Of a stretch of DNA of 64,000 bases, positions 18,450 through 26,252 are shown in pieces (the stretch's first letter is position 1; the number at the start of each line of letters is the position of its first letter). The DNA is from Caballeronia udeis (lineage in GTDB: Bacteria > Pseudomonadota > Gammaproteobacteria > Burkholderiales > Burkholderiaceae): positions 1 through 64,000 of the forward strand of contig NZ_FCOK02000038.1 of NCBI RefSeq assembly GCF_001544555.2. Direction: 5' to 3'. Below the pieces are notes generated by a model. That model was not told the origin of the DNA, made no database searches, and was given only the letters and a program-made list of their open reading frames with translations. The translations under genes and the position numbers were made by a program.

Positions 18450-18462
18450 GCGGTCAGACCGC
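18450..18462 (+). promoter_or_regulatory. Second GntR-type operator, autoregulatory site
   Basis: GCGGTCAGACCGC is a perfect palindrome around one central base and shares the GGTCNGACC core with the site at 18299-18313. It lies 18 bases before the ATG of the GntR gene and just after a possible -10 element (TACAAT, 18443-18448), so it would cover the start of transcription. It fits autoregulation by the gene product. Confidence 0.6.
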
Positions 18463-18480
18463 GCCACTCTTATTCGTCCT

Positions 18481-19170
18481 ATGAAAAATGTTCCGCATAC
18501 CGTGACCGATGCCGCCATCGCGACTATTCGTGAGCGCATCGAGACGAGCGTTTATCCGGTGGGAAGTCTGCTGCCGGCGCAGCGGCAGTTATCGGAGGAA
18601 CTGGAGATCAGCCGCGCTTCGCTGCGTGAAGCGCTGTCCACGCTCGAAGCACTCGGGATGCTGCATATCCGTCCCGGCAAGGGGGTGTATGTGAACAGCG
18701 CCGAGGCGGCCGGCGCGCACGCGTGGCGTTTCGCCGATCAGGCGTCGCTGCCCGATACCTACCAGATGCGCTTCGCGCTCGAGGGTTTCGTCGCGCGACT
18801 GGCGGCGCCGGCCATTGGGGACGCTGACATTGTCTGGCTGGAGGACAACCTCGACTCGCTGCACGGTGCGCTGACCTGCGCCGAACTCGACGAAGCCGCG
18901 CAACTCGACTTCGCGTTCCACATGCGCATCGTGAGCCTCGCGGGCAATACGGCCATTGAATCGATACTGCGCGGCAGCGCCGACATCATGAAAGAGAGCC
19001 AGCGTTTGCCGTTTTATCGGCGGGAACTGGTGCTGTCGACATATCACGAGCATCTGGCGATTGTCGACGCACTGAAGGCGCGCGACAGCGAGCACGCCGG
19101 GCGCGCCATCGAAGCGCATATCGTGAACGCGGCTCAGCGGGCGGGTGTTCATTTTCCGATTCCGGTCTAG
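18481..19170 (+). CDS. FadR-subfamily GntR transcriptional regulator
   Basis: A 229-residue regulator with an N-terminal GntR winged helix (IATIRERIETSVYPVGSLLPAQRQLSEELEISRASLREALSTLEALGML) and a C-terminal all-helical FCD effector domain (about 95-220) with metal/ligand histidines (AFHMRIV, YHEHLAIVDAL). It is divergent from dctA-alc-allA, and two palindromes with a common core lie in the shared intergenic region. This makes it the likely repressor of allantoate use and of itself. Allantoate, ureidoglycolate or glyoxylate are reasonable inducers, by analogy with AllR/AllS control elsewhere, but the sequence does not show which. Confidence 0.92.
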   Translation: MKNVPHTVTDAAIATIRERIETSVYPVGSLLPAQRQLSEELEISRASLREALSTLEALGMLHIRPGKGVYVNSAEAAGAHAWRFADQASLPDTYQMRFALEGFVARLAAPAIGDADIVWLEDNLDSLHGALTCAELDEAAQLDFAFHMRIVSLAGNTAIESILRGSADIMKESQRLPFYRRELVLSTYHEHLAIVDALKARDSEHAGRAIEAHIVNAAQRAGVHFPIPV

Positions 19171-19654
19171 TCGGGCGGGTCGTATTCACCGCGTGAAACA
19201 ATGACGCGGAACACGCTCGCAGGTTATTCACCGTTTATGTTGAGAACCTTGTGGATAACGTGTCTGGCGATGATCTAAGCCCTTGATGTGGCTCGGATTT
19301 GAGCCGCTGCCTCGCTTTGGTCAGCGGCGCATCGGACGGGGAAACCGATTCATTGCCGGCTCCGCTGATTCTCCAAACCCCGTTACCCGACCCGCTGTGC
19401 GCTGTACGGCATGACTCCCGGACCGATTCGGCCACCCGGCACCTGCACGGGCTCAACGAGGTGCATCGTAAAGCGGGCCAGACCACAGCGGGCGCGGCAC
19501 CTGGGAACGCACGGGAACAGTCAGGAGCCAGTGTTAATATCTGCCGCTCAGATTAAAGCCCTACCCCCGATATCCGTTTTCCCGCTTATCCGTAGCTTCG
19601 CTTCGGACAGCCGCCCGAATTTCCACCCAGCACCTTCGTTCGAAGGAACCCGCA
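19171..19654. other. Gene-free region with DnaA-box-like sites
   Basis: No convincing gene is seen in these 484 bases. TGTGGATAA at 19250-19258 is an exact reverse complement of the DnaA box TTATCCACA. TTATTCACC at 19224-19232 matches it at 7 of 9 positions, and the nine-base TATTCACCG occurs twice (19183-19191 and 19225-19233). The rest is GC-rich without obvious hairpins. The region ends with the ribosome site (AAGGAA) of the oxygenase gene. Confidence 0.35.
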
Positions 19655-20290
19655 GTGACCCGATCGCACCCGCCGGCGCATTCCGATGCGTCCGGAGATG
19701 GCCTGCATCGTCATATTGTCGATGCCGTTCATGAGCATGGCTGGTCGGAGCAGGACATTTTCTTGCCGCCAGACCTGACCCTCGCGCTGGCGCTGGAATG
19801 CGCAGCGCTCGCGGCGGCCGGCACGCTTACCCTGGCGCGTGTCAGCCAGGGCGCGGCGCGCTCGCTCCAGCCCGGTGTGCGCGGCGACCGGATCCAGTGG
19901 CTTGCGGCAGGTCAGTCGGACGCATGCGATCGTTATCTCGCGATCATGGAAACACTGCGCGTGGCGTTGAATCGGGGCCTGTTCCTGGGTCTCGATGAAT
20001 ACGAAAGCCACTTTGCGTTCTACGCACCGGGCGCTTCATACATGCAGCACCGCGATCGTTTTCGCCACGACGACAGCAGGACCGTGTCCGTGATCGTCTA
20101 TCTGAATGCGGACTGGCTGCCCGAGCACGGCGGCGCTTTAAGGCTGCATCCGGAAGGTTTGAGTACGCGGGACATCGCGCCGGTCGGCAGCCGGATTGCC
20201 GTATTTTTATCCGCCGACATGCTGCACGAAGTATTGCCCGCGACGCGCGACCGTCTATCGCTCACGGGCTGGTTCAGACGGCGCGCCTAA
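19655..20290 (+). CDS. 2-oxoglutarate-Fe(II) oxygenase, prolyl-hydroxylase-like
   Basis: A 211-residue oxygenase of the 2OG-Fe(II) superfamily, closest in pattern to the EGL-9/PHD type. The iron-binding HxD is in YMQHRDRF, the distal histidine in SADMLHEVLPA, and the 2OG-binding arginine in RDRLSLTGWFRRR. Conserved LNADWLPEHGGALRLHP lies between them. Starts with GTG after AAGGAA. Bacterial relatives of this group (PPHD in Pseudomonas) hydroxylate a proline of EF-Tu. It is followed 102 bases later by ycaO, another protein linked to modification of the translation machinery, which makes a ribosomal or EF-Tu substrate plausible. The target is not shown by the sequence. Confidence 0.85.
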   Translation: MTRSHPPAHSDASGDGLHRHIVDAVHEHGWSEQDIFLPPDLTLALALECAALAAAGTLTLARVSQGAARSLQPGVRGDRIQWLAAGQSDACDRYLAIMETLRVALNRGLFLGLDEYESHFAFYAPGASYMQHRDRFRHDDSRTVSVIVYLNADWLPEHGGALRLHPEGLSTRDIAPVGSRIAVFLSADMLHEVLPATRDRLSLTGWFRRRA

Positions 20291-20392
20291 CTCATTTGGC
20301 TCATGTGGCTCATCTGAGTTATGCGCGGCGCGTCATCGCCATGCCTCACACACATACCAGACTCCTCCTCGACCTAGATAAAGGCACACATC

Positions 20393-22120
20393 ATGCAAAC
20401 CGAAAGCTTCATTCCCGGCAAGGACGCATCGCTGGAATCCTCCATTGCCACCATGCAGCAGAAGCTCGCGGCGCGCGGCTTTTTCCTCGAGGAAAGCTCG
20501 TGGCTCAACCCGGCGGAGAACATCTGGTCGGTGCACATGCGCGACAAGGATTGTCCACTGCTGTTCACCAACGGCAAGGGCGCGTCCGAACTCGCCGCAC
20601 GCGCGAGCGCGCTCGGCGAATTCTTCGAGCGCCTGGGCTGCCACTATTTCTGGACCCACTTCTATCTCGGCCAGACCCGCGCTGAAGGCCCGTTCGTTCA
20701 TTACCCGCAGGAACGCTGGTTTGCTCCCACCGAAGACGGCGCGTGGCCCGCTGAATTGCTGAACCCCGAGTTGCAGGCGTTCTACAACCCGGACAGCGAT
20801 ATCGACAGCTCGGTGATGGTTGACCTGAACTCGGGCAACGTGGAGCGCGGTATCTGCGCCCTGCCCTACACGCGTCTTCGCGACGGCGCGGTTACGTGGT
20901 TCCCGGTGAATCTTATCGGCAACCTGTATGTGAGCAACGGCATGTCGGCGGGAAACACGAAACTCGAAGCGCGCACGCAAGCGCTCTCCGAGATTTTCGA
21001 GCGCCATGTGAAGTACCGCATCATCAGCGAAGGCCTGTGCCTGCCCGATGTCCCCGAAGAAGTCATCGCACGGTATCCCGGCATTGCGGCCGGTGTGAAG
21101 GCATTGCGCGACGCGGGCTTCGGCATTCTCGTGAAGGACGCTTCGCTGGGTGGCCAGTATCCGGTCATGAACGTGACCTTGTTGCATCCGAAAGACCAGG
21201 GCGTATTCCCGAGCTTTGGCGCTCATCCGCGCTTTGAAATTGCGTTGGAACGCGCGCTGACGGAACTGTTGCAAGGCCGGTCGCTCGACTCGCTGGAGAA
21301 CTTTCCGGAACCCGGTTTCGATATGGACGAGATCACCGCCGTCGCGAATCTCGAGATCCACTTCGTGGATTCGAGCGGCGTGGTCAGTTGGGATTTCCTT
21401 GGCGAAGAACCCGACCACGCGTTCGCCGACTGGAATTTCAGCACGACGACGCAGGAAGATTACGACTGGCTGTGTGCGTGCATTGCGGCTGAGGGCAAGG
21501 ACGTCTATGTCTCCGATTTCGAAGAGCTGGATGTCTACGCGTGCCGCATTCTCGTGCCGGGCATGTCGGAGATTTATCCGGTCGAAGATCTGCAATGGGA
21601 GAACAACAGCGTGGGCAACGAGATCCGTCCGGCGCTGATCCGCCTGAACGATCTCGACGACGACGAATGCCGCACGCTGCTCGACGACCTGCAGACCATG
21701 AACCTCGGCGACGAACGGCCGCTATGGGAGATCCTGGGCCTCGCCGTGCCGGTGGGAACAACATGGAAGGAGCTGCGTATTGGTGAGTTGAAGACCTTGC
21801 TGGCGCTTGCCATAGGCGACACGGAAGCAGCGCGTGAAGGCTGCGACTGGATTCATCATTACCGCCAGATGAACCACGGGCGCTGGCTGGTTTACCGCTG
21901 TGTGGAAGCGCTGTTGAATCTCGACGAGCCGGACGACTTCAAGCATTCGCTCACGCTGCTCTACGGCGCGGAAACGTTGCGGCAAGCAGAAGCGCTGATC
22001 GACGGTAAAGAGCGTTTCTTCGGGCTGCCCACGCTGGGCGCCGACATGGAAGGCAGTGCGATCCACGGCAAGCTGCTGGCGGCGTACGACAAGCTGTTTG
22101 TGCCGGTGAACAAGCACTAA
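20393..22120 (+). CDS. ycaO: YcaO, ribosomal protein S12 methylthiotransferase accessory factor
   Basis: A 575-residue member of the YcaO superfamily, similar in length and order to E. coli YcaO, which supports RimO-dependent beta-methylthiolation of ribosomal protein S12. The ATP-dependent YcaO core spans about 60-400, with nucleotide/Mg-binding parts in KGASELAARASALGEFFERL and KLEARTQALSEIFERHVKYRI, and ELLQGRS further on. The C-terminal part (about 430-570) is the helical TPR-like extension of the E. coli type rather than a cyclodehydratase partner. No precursor peptide or C-domain partner is nearby, so it is unlikely to be a peptide-modifying (TOMM) enzyme. It follows the 2OG oxygenase gene. 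Confidence 0.93.
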   Translation: MQTESFIPGKDASLESSIATMQQKLAARGFFLEESSWLNPAENIWSVHMRDKDCPLLFTNGKGASELAARASALGEFFERLGCHYFWTHFYLGQTRAEGPFVHYPQERWFAPTEDGAWPAELLNPELQAFYNPDSDIDSSVMVDLNSGNVERGICALPYTRLRDGAVTWFPVNLIGNLYVSNGMSAGNTKLEARTQALSEIFERHVKYRIISEGLCLPDVPEEVIARYPGIAAGVKALRDAGFGILVKDASLGGQYPVMNVTLLHPKDQGVFPSFGAHPRFEIALERALTELLQGRSLDSLENFPEPGFDMDEITAVANLEIHFVDSSGVVSWDFLGEEPDHAFADWNFSTTTQEDYDWLCACIAAEGKDVYVSDFEELDVYACRILVPGMSEIYPVEDLQWENNSVGNEIRPALIRLNDLDDDECRTLLDDLQTMNLGDERPLWEILGLAVPVGTTWKELRIGELKTLLALAIGDTEAAREGCDWIHHYRQMNHGRWLVYRCVEALLNLDEPDDFKHSLTLLYGAETLRQAEALIDGKERFFGLPTLGADMEGSAIHGKLLAAYDKLFVPVNKH

Positions 22121-22221
22121 AGGGGATTTGAGGCGCGTCGCAGCCTGGACCATTTCCGGTTCCGGGCACGACGCGTATTGATCGTTCGTTTCAGAAGCGA
22201 AGGCTTTAAAGAACGTCCCTG

Positions 22222-23358
22222 TCAGATCGGCGCATTGTCACCCAGTGCGCCCTGTTCTCGAATCCACTGCGCAAACGCTTCATCCTCGAAGCGATATTCG
22301 CCATGCGCGAGTTTAGTCACGATGTTGTCCGCCTGAAGCCGGCGCAATGAATGCGCAGGTGTGTTCATCGGCGGCGCCTTGGGCAGGCCCAGCAACGTTC
22401 CCAATTGCTCTCGCGCTGCCTGGCCATGGAAGTCGGAGACCATGCCTTCGGCCATCATGCCGAGCAGCGCGCGGTCGGCCGGCAGCAATCCGGTCCATTG
22501 CCGCTTGAATTGCTCGTTATTGAATACGTGTTCTTTCGTGAATTGCAGCGCGGCTTCGGGGCCGTCGAACGGGTACGTAAGATGCCGCTCCAGAAAACGC
22601 CGGAAAAACTCCGGCGTGCTGTTGAGCTGATCGAAAGCCGCGACCGCATGCTTCATTGAGAGCTGATGCTTGGCGATGGTGTTGACTTTCTTCACCATGA
22701 ATTCGAGGAAATCGCGGCCGAGCAACGGAAACGGTTCAAGGGGCGCCCAGTTGAAAAACGGCTCGGACGAACGCCCGAACATGGTCCTCAAGGTCGACTC
22801 CGAACTGCCGGCAAAGATCACTTTCAGCCGGTCCTTGCGAACGTCAAGCTCCGCACGCAGCGCATGCGCGAAATTCGAGTGGGCCGCGGCAGCCAGAACC
22901 TGCGCTTCATCTATGATCAGAAGGAGTGGTTTCGGCTGGGAATCGAAGGCCTTGAGCGCGTCGGATAACAACGTGCCGACGTACTTCTTATCCTCCTCCG
23001 ATAATTCCGCCTCGACCGACGCTTCACCGAATGCCGGAATCTTGCCCGAGGCCTTGAGCTTCCTGACCGGACTTTTGGCTCGACGTGCGAGCCTGGCCCA
23101 CCAGTTTGGCTCAATAGCACCATAGAGGGCGCCCACCAGCACGCCGGCGGGTTCCTTGTCGTCGTCCCACAGGTTCACGTACGCGCTCAAGTACCCGCGT
23201 GCCGTGGCTGCCGGAATCAGGTCTTTGAGCAGGAATTCGGTCTTGCCCATCCGCCGCCGTGCGAATAACGTGCGTGCGGAAGAAAGGCCCAGCCCGAACA
23301 GGTCGAGATAGCCTGCCGCGAGTTCCGGACGAGAAAAATGCCATTGATCGGGTTTCAT
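22222..23358 (-). CDS. Stand-alone P-loop ATPase (archaeal-ATPase/Orc-like)
   Basis: A 378-residue ATPase of the AAA/STAND-related ATP-binding group. The Walker A is an RRRMGKTE type (residues about 34-41), the Walker B is LLLIIDEAQVLA, and sensor 1 is VIFAGSSESTLRTMF. A C-terminal winged-helix-like part follows (HSLRRLQADNIVTKLAHGEYRFEDEAFAQWIRE). Relatives (PF01637-like) have been tied to DNA processes, toxin control or defence, but the family has no agreed role. It is alone between ycaO and the CoA-ligase operon, both of which are unrelated. Its promoter region is AT-rich and contains an inverted repeat, unlike the GC-rich neighbours, so it may have been acquired. Confidence 0.75.
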   Translation of the reverse strand: MKPDQWHFSRPELAAGYLDLFGLGLSSARTLFARRRMGKTEFLLKDLIPAATARGYLSAYVNLWDDDKEPAGVLVGALYGAIEPNWWARLARRAKSPVRKLKASGKIPAFGEASVEAELSEEDKKYVGTLLSDALKAFDSQPKPLLLIIDEAQVLAAAAHSNFAHALRAELDVRKDRLKVIFAGSSESTLRTMFGRSSEPFFNWAPLEPFPLLGRDFLEFMVKKVNTIAKHQLSMKHAVAAFDQLNSTPEFFRRFLERHLTYPFDGPEAALQFTKEHVFNNEQFKRQWTGLLPADRALLGMMAEGMVSDFHGQAAREQLGTLLGLPKAPPMNTPAHSLRRLQADNIVTKLAHGEYRFEDEAFAQWIREQGALGDNAPI

Positions 23359-23368
23359 GTTTCAAACT

Positions 23369-23415
23369 ATATCATCGCGTTTTAAATATATCAAAACTGA
23401 TGATATAACTTGATA
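23369..23415 (-). promoter_or_regulatory. AT-rich promoter with TATCA repeats
   Basis: TATATCATC (23369-23377) and GATGATATA (23399-23407) form a perfect 9-base inverted repeat centred near 23388, just upstream of the ATPase start at 23358. A further ATATCA (23388-23393) lies between them, and TTGATA (23410-23415) follows. Four TATCA half-sites in under 50 bases suggest a cooperative operator. The stretch is strikingly AT-rich for this replicon. The binding protein is not known. Confidence 0.5.
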
Positions 23416-23426
23416 GTCAGCGTCCG

Positions 23427-24989
23427 TCAGGTCTTTTCAGGATGTTCTTCATCAGCCAGCCGCCTCGCCGCTTCGCGCTTTAAAGCCGTCCGGTCGATCT
23501 TGTTGGTCGACGCGAGCGGAAACGCATCGACGAACCAGACTTGCCGCGGATGCTGGTAGGCCGGCGCATGTTCCAGCGCGAAAGCTTTCACCTCCTCCGC
23601 GCTCAATTGCGCCCCCGGTTTCAGCACGACAAAGGCCACGGGTTTTGCCCCCTTGATCGCATCGTCGACGGGGATCACGCTCGCTTGCTGGATTGACGGA
23701 TGCCGCTCGAGCATCTTTTCCACATCACCCGGGAAGATGTTCTCGCCACCGGAAACGAACATGTCGTCGCGTCGTCCGATGAACGCATAGAAGCCGTTTT
23801 CGTCGCGACGGAATACATCGCCGGTGCGATAAAAACCATCGGGCGTGATCGGCGTCGCCAGGTCCGGGCGATTGTGATATCCGTTCATCAGGCCCGGGCT
23901 GCGCAGCTCCAGCTCGCCTTCGCTCGCGAGTTCGCCGTTCGTATCGACAAGACGAAGTTCGACTTCGCCGTGCGCCGCGCCGATCGCGTGCGCAGGCGTG
24001 AGCAAACCAGCGGGATGCGGTCCGAACACGACCGGCCCACCCTCGGTCGTGCCGTACGCGTTGATGACCTTTGCGTTCGGCAGCAGCGCGTGAGTCCGCT
24101 CGAGCAACGCGCCGCTGACCGGCGCCGAGCCCATGCGCACATAACGCACCGACGACAAATCCGTGTGCGCGAGCAGTTCACGCTCCTGCATCATCATGGC
24201 GATCATCGGCGGCACGGAAGTCAGCCACGTGCAGCGATACGTATCGATAGCGCGGATGTAATTGCGCGCGTTGAAGGCCGGCATCAACACGGTCGTGGCA
24301 CGAGCGGCCAACGCAAGAAACACCAGCGCGAGCGCGTTCATGTGATAAAGCGGCGCGGCAATCAGCACGCGCTCACCGTCCAGCGGCTGCGCTTTCAAGC
24401 GCGTTTCGACCACCCAGAGATGACTCGCGTGTGAAAGAACGACGCCCTTGGGCCGCCCGGTGGAACCCGACGTATAAAGGAACAACGCGGCTTCTTTTTC
24501 GTGCGGAATAACCGGCTCGAAGGTCCGCCCCTGTGCTTTTGATTCCGCGATAAACGATGCAAATCCCTGTGCGCCGGCAGCTTCCTGCTGACCATCGAAC
24601 ACCACACGCGGCAGCGTGACGGGAGCGTCGGCGAAACGCCTGGAATCAGTGAAGACGAGACGCGCGCCGCTATCCGCGATCACATCCGCTATCAGCGCCC
24701 GCGGAAATTTATAGTTGACCGGCACGGCGACCAGTCCCGCGCGCATGATGCCGAGCATGGTCGCGACATAGTCCGCTGAATTCGCTGCGAGCAGCGCAAT
24801 GCGCTCGCCTCGCGCGTACCGGCCGGCGAGCGTATAGGCCACCGCGTCGGCGAGCGCATCGAGCTGGGCGAAGGTGTATTGACGCTCGTTGAAACCATCA
24901 TCAAGGCCGATGATCGCGAGTGCATCGGCGCCTCGATCGCCATTCTCGCCGCGTGCAATCAGCGCGCCGAGATTCGTCGGAAAAGTCAT
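23427..24989 (-). CDS. Acyl-CoA synthetase (AMP-forming)
   Basis: A 520-residue ANL-superfamily ligase that activates a carboxylic acid to its CoA thioester via an acyl-adenylate. The phosphate-binding loop is LFLYTSGSTGRPKGVVLSHAS, the adenylation motif is NAYGTTEGGPV, the hinge is FYRTGDVFRRDENGFYAFIGRRDDM, and the catalytic lysine region is PLASTNKIDRTALK. It is the last gene of an eight-gene leftward operon (GntR, ABC importer, dehydrogenase, thioesterase, VOC protein, ligase). Its ATG overlaps the stop of the VOC gene by four bases. The acid is likely whatever the ABC importer brings in; the sequence alone does not say which. Confidence 0.93.
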   Translation of the reverse strand: MTFPTNLGALIARGENGDRGADALAIIGLDDGFNERQYTFAQLDALADAVAYTLAGRYARGERIALLAANSADYVATMLGIMRAGLVAVPVNYKFPRALIADVIADSGARLVFTDSRRFADAPVTLPRVVFDGQQEAAGAQGFASFIAESKAQGRTFEPVIPHEKEAALFLYTSGSTGRPKGVVLSHASHLWVVETRLKAQPLDGERVLIAAPLYHMNALALVFLALAARATTVLMPAFNARNYIRAIDTYRCTWLTSVPPMIAMMMQERELLAHTDLSSVRYVRMGSAPVSGALLERTHALLPNAKVINAYGTTEGGPVVFGPHPAGLLTPAHAIGAAHGEVELRLVDTNGELASEGELELRSPGLMNGYHNRPDLATPITPDGFYRTGDVFRRDENGFYAFIGRRDDMFVSGGENIFPGDVEKMLERHPSIQQASVIPVDDAIKGAKPVAFVVLKPGAQLSAEEVKAFALEHAPAYQHPRQVWFVDAFPLASTNKIDRTALKREAARRLADEEHPEKT

Positions 24990-25762
24990 GGTATGAATTC
25001 CAGCAAGGTATCGAAGCGAGGCAGAGCGATAAGCGCGCGCTGGGTCTCGACCGACGCGGGAAAACCGGCCACGTCCGCGCGCTCACCCACCGAACGCCAG
25101 GCCGGTGTGCGCACCGTGATCGCGGCATAACGCGGCCCACGCGCAGCAATGTACTGCGCAGTCGTGCCAAAACGCGTGTAGAAATCCGCACGAGTCCAGT
25201 ACACCAGGTCGAAGCCCGGCTCGATCTCGCCGAGTTGCACATACGGCTCCGGCGCAACGTCGATCAGATGCAGCGCACTCAAGCCCACCGCGCCATTCGG
25301 ATGGCTCTGCCACTCGCTGCGGAAAACGAGCTCGGGCGTCAGGTGCCGGCAGAAGTAGACGCGGCCTCCGCCAAGCTGGTCCGGCTTCAGGCGCACGGTG
25401 GTGAAACGCGCGTCGCCAAGGGGTTCGCCATCAAGCTCGACCGGACGTGAGAAGGTCTGCGGCGGCGTGGCATGGAAACCGGCCTGACGCAGGGTGTCGA
25501 AGGTCTCAGCCGGATCATCGATGCGGAACACGAGGCCATCGGGACCCAGCGGACTCGACACAATCTCCTCGCGCACGGTCTTGCCATCGGCAGGCAAGCC
25601 GATGAGTTCAAGGTAGTGGTCATCGAACACGATCGCGTGATTGATCGAGCCGAGCGTGTGATACCCACGGGGAGCCACCGTGAAGCCGAGCTGCTCAAAG
25701 GTCTGCTGAGCGGCGTCGGTATCGAAACGCGTGTTGATGACGAGATGGTCAAGCTTAAGCAT
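24986..25762 (-). CDS. VOC-family (glyoxalase/bleomycin resistance-like) protein
   Basis: A 258-residue protein with a Glyoxalase_3-like vicinal oxygen chelate fold. It opens with LKLDHLVINTRFDTDAAQQTFEQLGFTVAPRGYHTLGSINHAIVFDDHYLELIGLP, with His5 and the Glu of YLELIG as likely metal ligands. I set the start at 25762, directly at the conserved LKLDHLV, where the ATG overlaps the stop of the thioesterase gene by one base. The upstream frame to 26095 is only the thioesterase gene read in another phase. The 3' end overlaps the ligase start by four bases (ATGA). Members include dioxygenases, lyases and isomerases; the activity here is not known. Confidence 0.88.
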   Translation of the reverse strand: MLKLDHLVINTRFDTDAAQQTFEQLGFTVAPRGYHTLGSINHAIVFDDHYLELIGLPADGKTVREEIVSSPLGPDGLVFRIDDPAETFDTLRQAGFHATPPQTFSRPVELDGEPLGDARFTTVRLKPDQLGGGRVYFCRHLTPELVFRSEWQSHPNGAVGLSALHLIDVAPEPYVQLGEIEPGFDLVYWTRADFYTRFGTTAQYIAARGPRYAAITVRTPAWRSVGERADVAGFPASVETQRALIALPRFDTLLEFIP

Positions 25763-26220
25763 CAGGGTCTGGCCGGCGCAGGCGTTGAGGTTGCGGTCGG
25801 CGTTGCGGGTGCCGTTGAATAAGCGCCGCGTCCGCTGGCAACGAGCTTGCCGTCCTTGTCGAAGACCTGGGCTTCGGACACGGAGACCTGCGAGCCGAAC
25901 TTGATCACCTTGCCCTTCACGGTCAGGTCGCCCTGGAACGCGGCGCGGTGATAGTCCACGCGCAGGTCGATGGTGGGCACGCCCCGCCCCGTCTTCGACA
26001 CCAGCGCCCAATCCGCCGCCAGGTCCACGAGCGCCGCGAGAATGCCGCCGTGCGTGTAGCCCTTGTCCGGATTCACGACCCATTCTTCGCGCCACGTGGC
26101 GAGCAGTTCGATCTCGCCCTCACTCACCGATACCACTTTCAACCCCAGCCATTCGTGAAACGGACCGCGCCGCAAACGCGCCTCGATATCCTGCGCGTTC
26201 GGCAATGTTGCTTCGCTCAT
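25762..26220 (-). CDS. PaaI-type hotdog thioesterase
   Basis: A 152-residue hotdog-fold acyl-CoA thioesterase. The hotdog signature is GYTHGGILAALVDLAADWALVSKTGRGVPTIDLRVDYHRAAFQGDLTVKGKVIKFG, with the catalytic Asp in VDLAADWAL typical of the PaaI group. A Pro/Thr/Ala tail (STAPATPTATSTPAPARP) follows the domain. It lies 32 bases after the dehydrogenase gene and directly touches the VOC gene. In an operon with a CoA ligase it would release stalled or dead-end CoA thioesters, as PaaI does in phenylacetate breakdown. Confidence 0.9.
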   Translation of the reverse strand: MSEATLPNAQDIEARLRRGPFHEWLGLKVVSVSEGEIELLATWREEWVVNPDKGYTHGGILAALVDLAADWALVSKTGRGVPTIDLRVDYHRAAFQGDLTVKGKVIKFGSQVSVSEAQVFDKDGKLVASGRGAYSTAPATPTATSTPAPARP

Positions 26221-26252
26221 GATGTTTTCCTCAACTTATCTCATCGATGGAT

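Noticed and set aside
20333-21595. A 420-codon frame on the minus strand
   Set aside because: It is opposite ycaO, whose identity is clear, and has no recognisable product.
20393-22120. YcaO as part of a thiazole/oxazole peptide (TOMM) cluster
   Set aside because: No precursor peptide, E1-like partner or dehydrogenase is near, and the C-terminal part is of the E. coli housekeeping YcaO type.
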